From positions 62,001 through 126,000 of the forward strand of contig JALQPE010002358.1 in NCBI GenBank assembly GCA_030407315.1: a stretch of 64,000 nucleotides of DNA, given 5' to 3'. Below, one piece after another: positions 52,373 to 61,117 of the stretch (within the stretch, counting starts at the first letter, position 1; each line of letters starts with the position of its first letter). The notes beneath the pieces were generated by a model that searched no databases, was not told where the DNA came from, and saw only the letters and a list, made by a program, of their open reading frames with translations. Made by a program: the position numbers and the translations under genes. This DNA comes from Asparagopsis taxiformis (lineage: Eukaryota > Rhodophyta > Florideophyceae > Bonnemaisoniales > Bonnemaisoniaceae).

Positions 52373-54067
52373 ATGACCAGGCGGGAATCATTGCGAATTA
52401 GGCGCCAAAGCGAAAAAGCAATAGCGTGTCGGGAGCGTGAACGAGCTGCAGCTGTTGATGCACTTCCGTCTGTCGGCACCCAAATAGAGGTATGGTTCCA
52501 GGTGGGGGACGACTCAATGTGGTGGAAGGCTGTGGTAGTGGAAATGAAACTTCCCGAGCAGTATCCTATTTGCTCGGGTAAACCATCAGTGGGTGACCGC
52601 ATCGATGTGGACAGAGGAGATGGCGTGTACACGCCCGGAGTGGTGGAGCAGCAGGGTCAGGATTTGGATACTGCAATTGTGAAGTTGGCGACGGAGGAAA
52701 AGGATATTGCAGTAACGGAAGTGTCAAAGTGGCGGTATTCGGATTCTGTGAAGCCAAGGCATGATGAAATAGTGGTTGCAGAAGGCAGATTGTTATACGA
52801 TGCAATTCCTGAAAGGAATTACCCTTGCGTCTCCTATGAACACGTAAAATTTGTGCTGGGAAGTAAGTTAATGTCCGGGGGTCAGCCACCAACACCGTGG
52901 CGAAGGAGCAACGGAGAGGTTGTGGACTACGAAGAGGCCGGAGTGGAACATCATGTCGAATCGGATGGTGAATCTGAAGCGATGTCCCCGCAAAAGAAGA
53001 AGCCAAAAGTGGAATCGGTACTTGATTCCAACACATACAGTGGCATGGAGAAGAGGCTGAGAACACTGGAAAGTATTATTCTTTCTGGAAGTGGTGGCGA
53101 TCATCGGATGGTTTACGATGGGAAAGTTCCAATAGAACCTGCACTCACGTCCACTGGACCGGTTCTATTGATGCTTTTGCGCCGCTCAGTCGAGAAAGCT
53201 GTAGAACAGGCAAACAGAGTTACGTTGTCAAACTCCGGGACGGATTTTCCGCATAGTGAGGTGGATGGTGCATGTACCAGTGGGACAGTTGTGAGTGGTC
53301 CAGTGCATATTCCTGCTTCATTGAGCACAACCGTATTCCGGGAAATGTTGAAGGGAACAACAGAGTTGTACGCAGGATGTTATTACAAAGTTTACCCTGG
53401 GCTTCATGAGGCAGTGAGCGGAACTGGTGCTGAAGCTGTGAACATTACATGTTCCAGTTTTGCAGCAGTATCGGACTTGTTAGGATTACCTCACCCGTGG
53501 CGAATGGAGTCATTGCTGCACAGACGAAAGCCTGGAGCGGCAGTGGAAGAGGAAGAAGGGGGAGTGATTAGCGGAAATCGGCCTAGGAGGCCATTGTTCT
53601 TGCGCTTGCTTGGTGTATTGTTGTGCACAGAAACGACGAACGGAGATCCATCATCTGTTGCAATTGGCAGTAGCTCGTTCTGCGTATCCGGAGCAAAATC
53701 GAACACGTGGTGCCTAGTGCGCAAGAATAGTTCTGCGGTCCAAGGTCAATATGTGCATGGCATGGAGCTGAAAAAATGCCCATCGATTTGTGCCGTACAT
53801 AGGAGGCCTGACGGGGATGCGAGTCGGGAAGGGTGGAAAGGTGACGGGAAGAAGAGTTTTCGTATAGAATGGCAACCGATAACGCATAAGAAAAGGGGAC
53901 AGACAGGGGATGTGTTGTGGGGAACATTTCGAATTCATATACCCTACGTCGTATTCCGAGGTTTTGGCGAACCATGGCGAATAGACAAGTTGATATCGGA
54001 AGATCTAGTCAAAGATGTGGTGGGGTATAACTTTTCAGACAAAAGGGCAGAGGAGTACATAAAATGA
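52373..54067 (+). CDS. Y2: Tudor/Agenet-like protein (family Y)
   Basis: 564 residues from ATG 52373; the open frame extends upstream without ATG. A basic N-terminus (MTRRESLRIRRQ) precedes a Tudor/Agenet-like domain: GTQIEVWFQVGDDSMWWKAV and a second module VGDRIDVDRGDGVYTPGVV. KWRYSD matches LRWRFGE of Y1. A KKKPK nuclear-signal-like stretch and a short coiled coil (MEKRLRTLESIIL) follow. The C-terminal half aligns with Y1: IPASLSTTVFREML, YAGCYYKVYPG, LFLRLLGVLLCTE, VAIGSSSF, FRIEWQPITH, LWGTFRI. The frame is intact. Convergent with X3, as Y1 is with X1. Confidence 0.65.
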   Translation: MTRRESLRIRRQSEKAIACRERERAAAVDALPSVGTQIEVWFQVGDDSMWWKAVVVEMKLPEQYPICSGKPSVGDRIDVDRGDGVYTPGVVEQQGQDLDTAIVKLATEEKDIAVTEVSKWRYSDSVKPRHDEIVVAEGRLLYDAIPERNYPCVSYEHVKFVLGSKLMSGGQPPTPWRRSNGEVVDYEEAGVEHHVESDGESEAMSPQKKKPKVESVLDSNTYSGMEKRLRTLESIILSGSGGDHRMVYDGKVPIEPALTSTGPVLLMLLRRSVEKAVEQANRVTLSNSGTDFPHSEVDGACTSGTVVSGPVHIPASLSTTVFREMLKGTTELYAGCYYKVYPGLHEAVSGTGAEAVNITCSSFAAVSDLLGLPHPWRMESLLHRRKPGAAVEEEEGGVISGNRPRRPLFLRLLGVLLCTETTNGDPSSVAIGSSSFCVSGAKSNTWCLVRKNSSAVQGQYVHGMELKKCPSICAVHRRPDGDASREGWKGDGKKSFRIEWQPITHKKRGQTGDVLWGTFRIHIPYVVFRGFGEPWRIDKLISEDLVKDVVGYNFSDKRAEEYIK

Positions 54068-54631
54068 TACCAGTAGTGAAATGAATAAAGCAAAAACGGT
54101 TCTGCCAGGCTAATAGAGACACATGTATACTGAGAACTAGAGGCAAACAATGCCAGGTTACGTAGGCAAAGATAGCAGAACAGTAAACATAAATCTACAC
54201 ATCAATTAAAGAAATACCAAGTTCATCATCTTCCTCTAGAGGTACACAATGAAAATTAGATGCTACCCTATCTGTGTGGCATTAGAATCGAACCGCACCG
54301 ACATGTATTCCTCTGCAGTGATGTTTCTCTTCTTCCTAATAATACCTAGAAGGCAATCACCCCCCATGAGGTAGTCACGGAGGTCGATGTGACCCCATGT
54401 AACACGCAGAGGGAAACCATCATTCCCGAAATTACCGGTAGGCGCCATTGTAAGGGCTGTGGTGAATAACCCGTGCAGGCAAATTGCAATGCGATAACAT
54501 GTCTGAATTGAATGGGGTTCGTGACAGAGCATCTCGAGTTGTGTGCATTGGCAGAAACTACACAACAATATCCGATATTGTTATGAGTCATAGCTAATGT
54601 AAGAAAAGAAAAAGAACAGACGGCCAATCTC
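54068..54631. other. Convergent spacer Y2/X3
   Basis: No gene. It contains the 19-bp palindrome AACAATATC-C-GATATTGTT at 54564-54582, with the same 9-1-9 layout as the core at 30.3, 36.8 and 40.6 kb, and GTGCATTGGC to its left. Confidence 0.55.
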
Positions 54632-55858
54632 TCAACCGGGGGCCTTTGTACCTGCATTGCAGGAGCCGTCTACGGCGCCGCTAACCTGAACTTTGTAAGT
54701 AACCTGAATGTGAAGCTCAGGTCGACTCCAAATAAAATCCGAGAAGATATCATCATTTTTGGAATAGACAGCTTGAGACTCATCCCCTGTGCCGTAAGCC
54801 TTCGAAGTTATCGGAATTTTTTCAGATGGACACATATCCAATGCAGAAATGTCATTGTCAGGCGAAAGAGAAACTTTAGCCTGCATATCTCGATGGATGA
54901 GGAAGAATGCATGTTTGACTAATTCCATTTTCATCTGCTTCCGGGAAGTATTGAAAAACTGTGTGAGCTGCCGCAGTGCCGAAGTAACGATCGGAATGGA
55001 CTGTAAGTCCGAAGGAGAAAGATTAGATACACAAGAAGACGAAGATGAGGAAGAACCAGTACGGCGCTGTTCTCCTTTAGAACCCGAGAGTCGGCGACGT
55101 TTCGAATAATTGATTGGTAGAGTTGTGGACTGTGGCGCAGGTCGATCTGTTTCCGTTGGCATCGAAATATCCATGGCATGGAAAAGAGCCCGCTGCGAAA
55201 TCTGCAACCAAGCAGGCTTATTGATTGGCACGACGGTTGCATTGCGAAGTGCGTAGTCACGAGAAATGGTATTGCTGTTCAGGTCATCCTCCTCCCCAGG
55301 GTCAAGGGTACCAGAATTCCTCGTCGCCGAATCCTTCCATCGCACAATTCTGTCATTTGCCATAGAAATAAACGCAGTTCCGACAATAGCACGTTTCAGG
55401 AACACATGCTTTTTCCCTACAGCTGTTCCAATTAGGGATTTCTTGGACTGCCTGACCTCAGAATTAGAACTGGATGTCTGAGAGAAGGAAAGGGAAGCCA
55501 GAAGCAAAGTAGTGCAGGAATCTTCATTTGAACACGGTACAGATGTTGCACAGAACGAGTTTGGGGTAACAGAGGTTTTGATGAACTCTGCAATGGTTCG
55601 AAACGCGACGAACCTGGATGTCACAAGTCTGTTGTTGAAAAGAGAGGACACCAGAGTGGTAACTTGTGCTGATTTTCTTGAACGCTCTTCCAGAACCACA
55701 GGTGGAACAACGTTTGTACCAGCTGCAGCAGAGGCCATATACCGAATGCAGGCTAGTTCCATTTGAACAGATGAAAGAGAATCGCGGAGGTACTGTTCAA
55801 GGTAGGCAAACCGTTCCTCAAACTGCGCAAACCTGGTTAAGGATAGTTCGTCTCTCAT
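54632..55858 (-). CDS. X3: coiled-coil protein (family X)
   Basis: 408 residues from ATG 55858; upstream codons in the same frame lack an ATG. The N-terminus (RFAQFEERFAYLEQYLRDSL) is a coiled coil. Then KKHVFLKRAIVGTAFISM, W...ISQRALFHAMDIS, a basic KRRRLSGSKGEQRR stretch with a Ser run, and IPIVTSALRQLTQFFNTSRKQ at about residue 285, which lines up with VTKVALTKVLGFQNKSREQ of X1 at a similar place. The C-terminus is acidic. Function unknown. Frame intact. Confidence 0.65.
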   Translation of the reverse strand: MRDELSLTRFAQFEERFAYLEQYLRDSLSSVQMELACIRYMASAAAGTNVVPPVVLEERSRKSAQVTTLVSSLFNNRLVTSRFVAFRTIAEFIKTSVTPNSFCATSVPCSNEDSCTTLLLASLSFSQTSSSNSEVRQSKKSLIGTAVGKKHVFLKRAIVGTAFISMANDRIVRWKDSATRNSGTLDPGEEDDLNSNTISRDYALRNATVVPINKPAWLQISQRALFHAMDISMPTETDRPAPQSTTLPINYSKRRRLSGSKGEQRRTGSSSSSSSCVSNLSPSDLQSIPIVTSALRQLTQFFNTSRKQMKMELVKHAFFLIHRDMQAKVSLSPDNDISALDMCPSEKIPITSKAYGTGDESQAVYSKNDDIFSDFIWSRPELHIQVTYKVQVSGAVDGSCNAGTKAPG

Positions 55859-56401
55859 GTCAGCCTGGAATAAGGAGATCTTCACAGATATGTTTCGTAA
55901 CGTCAGAGCTACTGGGATCAGGTATTCCAAGATGAAGAGTTATCCAGTAGAATGGTGGTAAAGGTAATTTGTTTAAGTTCGGAACTTGTCCGTTTATTGA
56001 AGAAGGGAAGGAAAGGGGAGAGATCGAAACGTTACAAATGCTACGTGTTGTAACCGACCTATTCAATTTGTAGAAGTAGGAAGAGATAAAGGAGGCTGTG
56101 GAACCGTTACGAATGCACCGTGCCGTAACGGTCGTAGATCGAAATAAATGGTGTGGTACAATAACTGTTTAAATTATGCTTAATTTCGGACGGGAAAATT
56201 ACTCGAGTAAAAAGAGATCTAGACCTGAACATTAGGTAGATCAGGTCCTCGTCCTGTTCACGGGAAAGAAATGCACCTAATCATCGCGGATGTTAGAGGG
56301 AATGAGGAGATAGAACATACTTTGCCTATTTTACTATTTGCGGGGTAATGGGAAGCAGGGAGAACATGATGTAGGTGTGAAAAACGCCAATGCGTTCCTG
56401 T
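55859..56401. other. Spacer X3/D2 with two related hairpins
   Basis: No gene. 56031-56054 (GTTACAA...TTGTAAC) and 56103-56132 (ACCGTTACG...CGTAACGGT) are two hairpins with similar loops (ATGCTACGTG and AATGCACCGTGC). GATCGAAA flanks each. The rest is unremarkable. Confidence 0.5.
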
Positions 56402-59400
56402 TTAAACTGAGAAGTAGTCATTACCATATTCTATGAACAGCTCGGAGCCAGCAGAGATCGGCACGTTGGCAGTAACACAGACCTTGATACTTTGAGACAG
56501 TATTCTCGTCGAGGAGCTCTTGAACGGGAGACGAGAAACTAACGTTAGCTGCGCGTGAAGGACGTTCAGTTCCCTCAGCTGGATCCACAAAGTTGGGGTC
56601 ATTGATTTTCGAAGCGACACAGTACTCGAAAGGGACGACAAATATGGGGCTTCCAGCAGTAGAAGGAAGCAAACAAGATATATTCGAATCCTTGATTTGA
56701 AGAGCGTAGCTTCTGAAGCGCTCCACGGTAAATGCGGTGTGACCTGTTCCAAACGTCTTGCCTTTTGATTTATAGAGATCTCTGTAAACCAATGAACCGA
56801 AATAAAATCCAACAATGTCACCAGGGTCGATCTGGCCTCTGGCAAAAAGACCGTCACCAGCCCCCGGAATAGTTGAGAGCGCGACGTACACGTTGTGTGC
56901 CATGGCATCAATGGAAAGCAGAAGATTGTTGTCAATGGTGGACAGCATGCCGAGAAGTGATTGAGGCCATTTGTGAACTGGAAGGTCGCCCAGTTGTTTG
57001 TATTGGTCTGGGATTCCCCACATGCTAGTGAGGAAACTGACGAGGTGGGGCGGAAGTCGCGTAGCAACTGGCAAACCTGAGGTAGGCTTTGAAACCGTAC
57101 CCTCCTCGGAAACCGGTAGATGTGATGAGGCGAGTTGTTGTAGCGAAGGATTGGAGAGCTGAGCAAAATTACCAATTGCTACTTGACGCAGAAATGCAGT
57201 ATGAACTCTCGGAAGAGATAATTCAAAGCAATCTTTGTACTTTTCACAACCGACAAACCGCCTATACTGACCGTGGCGCATGTTAAGGCAAGCGACTGCA
57301 GTGGAGAATGTTCCGGCGAACAAGTCGACAACCAAATCTCCCTGGTGTGAAAATCGCCCAATTAGTTCCTGCAACAAACCAACGAGCTTCTGCTCCGGGC
57401 GCAGTACCTTGTTCTTCTGTTCCGTTTGGTCGAAATATTTGACAGTCTCTGAAGGCGATATCCTTGGAATGTTGTCGATAATATTTGTCCATGCTCGGAA
57501 TCTGGTTGGGATGTAACCGGCATTTTTATAGTTCACCATCGCCCATCCTTTTCTTCCCTTTCCGAGCTTTGTAGCATGTACAACCAGCTCAGACATATTC
57601 ATTAAACTGGTCGTAAATCTATATGGCGGAGAAGTGAAATGCGTTGGGCTCCGAATACAGAAGATAGGCTGTGAATCAACTGAAAACATGGGAGTGTTCG
57701 TAGAAGTCTTGACCTTTCGGAGTTCGTAAACCCAGTTGTAGAAAAGGGCAGCAGATGTGAAGATGAGAACATGACCACCCTGTCGTGTTACCTTTGCGAT
57801 AGTTGCCACTGTGTCCACGATTTCTTGTTGGCGGAGAATGTCATACGCTGAATTCTCTCTCCCAGCTGTTCGTCTCGAATTATACGGTGGATCTGTGAGA
57901 ACCAATTGGGCACCCTCTACAAGCTCCGGTTTTGCAGGAATATCAATGCGTTCATAGGTCTCAAGAAGATCTCTGAAACTGCAATTGAGTGTGTGTAGGC
58001 AAGAAGCCTTCATGTTTTGTAGGTTTGCTGGAATTGAAACAGGGTCTCCGAGACGCATAGATTCGATGTCTAAGGACTCGGTAGTACTTGTGTCTGATGG
58101 CCTTTCATGAGCGCTCACCGGCTCAGAAGTGCGAGCTGACTTTGCAGGAACATCAGTTGCATTACTGTTGTCCAGTCGCTTCCGTTTGACACCTGTGTCC
58201 GTGTTTTGTTCAATGGATGGTGACGCAGGAACGGGAGTGAAAGATGTATCAGCTTCTCCAAAAAGCTCCTCGTTTGGTTCAGGCGTCGATTGTGTTGTTC
58301 AGAGCTTCTGAAGGCCGTGAGCAGCCTCTCGACGTTTTGAAGGCCAGGAATAGAAGTGAACCTCCCAGAATCAGTTTCTATAGAATCTTCCTGTGCTTCG
58401 AATGCGCAAAGAAACGCGTTTTGTTTCGGAGAAGAAACGGTCTGGCCAAATAGTTTTCGATCCTTAGTAATATCTGTAATGTGTGCCCAGAAGGAGGAGG
58501 CGCAGAGGCGCATCTGAGCGTCTTGGAGGACGGAGCGATGGACTGCTCGATGGGATATACTTTTGGCATGCTGCAACTTTCGCACGGCCCCTCTGCCATG
58601 CAATAACGTCTTTAGCTCTCGAAGAGGAGAGAACCCCCTTTCCTCTGAGTCTAGCACATGGTACTTGAACATGCGCTGATCATAAAGAAGATAAGGTTGG
58701 AGAAGTTCCTCGGCCGTTGAAACATCCAGTGCACGAGCCAGTGTATCCCATGCCTTCACGACCACATGAATAGCGTAGCCGAGGCGCTGAGCGGAAGCAG
58801 GAGATTCCTTTCTGATCAATACAGTTCGATTAGACGAGGACCTTGTTCTCGGCCTCACCGGGGTGGCTTTTAAATCTCTTTCCATTTGTAGCATAGCCAT
58901 GAGAAATATAATCTTCTTGAAAGCGGAAGAAACTCTTGGAGTAGCCCAGTTTCCATGGTCCGTAGTTCGTAGCTGGGTATGCGCAACAAAGAATTGGCAA
59001 GCCAGAGTCTGCCGCACGAATGATTCACGACCAATTGAAGACCGAGACGCCGTGTGCACTGAGTGGAAATACTGTGCAACGGGAAGAGGTTCCGAACCTT
59101 GGCTGTGGAGGCTTTGGCTGGATGGTAACTTTGTGGTTGTTCTGTGCTCTTCTACAACGAACACTGGCGTGAAGAGAGACATTGATAAGTCTTGTAAGGA
59201 ACAACTGGTCAGGAACATATCCCAAACCCTCGTGTCTACGTCGTTAGACCCCTCATCGCATTCCGAAGACGAGAACGTGCGGAGGGACTGGACGATATTG
59301 AAGGTATGACGATGGTAGGCCTTCCCAAACCAATCTTCCATGACAGCGACTGCCGCAGGCGGAAGCTTTGATTGGAACATGGCCTTGACAGCAGCTCGAA

Positions 59401-59896
59401 ATCCTGGGAGGGTGCGATGTGCAAGGGGAACGTTATCCTCATTCCTCTCCCGATCATGCCAGTAGTCACGAAGGTATGCAAGTATGGCAACTGATTCAGT
59501 GAAGGGAACCCATCTTTCTCTCCTGAGGATGTGATAAACAATAGAGATCAGTGTGTGTGGCTCTGAAGAGATAGACTCGTAGCTCATGCGTACTAAAAAC
59601 CGTGAAGTTTTCGTGCGGGGGCGCGACCAGATCTCCTCACAGACGTCCATGCCTCCGACAAGGGTGACATCACCATTTTCAGTGATAGATCCGTAAAGAT
59701 GGAGTGCATCAAAGTCCAGAGACACTCGGGAAGAAATGTCTGAAGCTGCAGTACCAAAACCTTCAATTGCTGGTATAGAAACAACACGAGCTGGATCTAC
59801 CCATATGATAGTTCCGTCTCCATACAAGTCCCCTTGATTGGTGGGGCCACGCTCGCTTGCAGAGATAACAGCCCCATGTTTCATTGTATCAACCAT
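56402..59896 (-). pseudogene. D2: ParB-like / DNA methyltransferase / SET fusion, frameshifted
   Basis: ATG 59896. First frame to 58115: WVDPARVVSIPAI matches HIDPFKIKRYVEI of D1, but the active-site word DGAHR is replaced by GGMDV. Helical middle parts match D1 (FLVAHTQ..., FKKIIFLMAML). Between about 58310 and 58118 the reading moves to the next frame: STPEPNEELFGEADTSFTPV and VKRKRLD, a nuclear-signal-like stretch, lead into the methyltransferase with LVLTDPPYNSRR (motif IV) and VVDLFAGTFSTAVAC (motif I). SET part: AGDGLFARGQIDPGDIVGFY and RAANVSFSS. A second shift near 56500 puts the last SET motif, ISAGSELFIEYGNDYF, in the frame ending at 56402. Two shifts suggest a pseudogene; very short introns are the alternative. 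Confidence 0.7.
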
Positions 59897-61117
59897 CGCG
59901 CCTTGAATATAGCAATAGAAGAGGAAAAGAAGGCAGAATCCGAAATGAGGTCGATGCGTCGGTGGCAGCGGAGGTGCTGGTAAGAAAAGGACCGCAAATT
60001 TGAAATCGTAATTTGTCCATTCCTCGGAACAATCTGTAAAGTGCTATGGAGAGGTCGCGAGGACATGCATGTCAGCACCTGACATTACAAGGGTTGTCCA
60101 TGAAACTATGAGAATCCGAACTGAACGGTTGGAAGTATCGTATTAGTGAAATCGGGGTCTACTGTGGAGGACTCTAAGCTGGCTAATACACTGCTTCCAC
60201 CAGTTCACACCTCATTCACTGTCTATGCAAAATACAATTTTCGTGGAAGACATCCCACACCCCTTCTAGAACGGTTCTCATGATATTAATACCGGAGCGG
60301 ATCGATGGAATTGAGCGTGAAGGGGCGCACGTCTCGAATTATAGCGCTATAATTCGAGACGTGCCACTTGTGGTAAATTGCGCGCGCAATTTCCCACAAG
60401 TGGCAATGGGTGGGACAGCAGCGAACGAACGCGAACAGGCGATTTGGGAGATGATAAAATTTGGTAATTTTTTGGGCTCCAAAAATTACCAAATTTTATC
60501 ATCAGCGGAAAAGGCGCTGTGGAGGTGTTCTGGTCGTAGGGAGCAGTGCCAAGGCACACCTGAGAACCGTTATATCTAACGAGAACAAAAAGATACTGAC
60601 ACTTCAGCACTGCGCGGAAAAGGTAGGTAGGAGAAATAAAAGGGTGTGAGGCTCAATAAACGGTTCGTGTAGCTGCATCCGGCACATGTCTGAAGAACAT
60701 TGACTAACTGGAACAAGTCATGAATGGTTCAGGACTACTTCCGTTGTATTAATACTTGCTGAGATAGAGTCAGTTTCCATTTCTTCTTTTCTTATTGATA
60801 ATATACGAGTCATGAAAGGTGTATGTAGTTCGGTAACTTTTCGAGATTGCAAAATTACCGAAATTAACATTTTTATTCGAACTGGCGCTATGACCGTTTA
60901 TTCGATTCAGGTTGGACCATGCACCAATAGAAACCGCTCGCGCGGTCTGAATTTTTACGCACAGTTTTGGTGTCCTTCCAGTTGAACAAATTTGTTGTTA
61001 ATACATTGTCCCTCGCTGGCTAGCTGATTAGTACTCCCCTGCTACTTGAAAGGCATACTGCGTTACTCTGGTACCGTTTCAATCGTCAGCTATTCGACCC
61101 TCCTTGAGATCCCAACC
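59897..61117. promoter_or_regulatory. Divergent spacer D2/A3
   Basis: 1.22 kb between the starts of D2 and A3, without a gene. Three large palindromes occupy 60327-60503 (separate entry). A weaker inverted repeat GTTCGGTAACTTTT / AAAATTACCGAAATT lies at 60829-60865. Confidence 0.5.
60327..60503. repeat. Three consecutive long palindromes
   Basis: (1) 60327-60364: perfect 38-bp palindrome, half GCACGTCTCGAATTATAGC. (2) 60363-60404: 42 bp, half GCCACTTGTGGTAAATTGCGC, one mismatch, sharing two bases with the first. (3) 60450-60472 and 60481-60503: perfect 23-bp arms (GATGATAAAATTTGGTAATT...) around TGGGCTCC. Confidence 0.9.
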
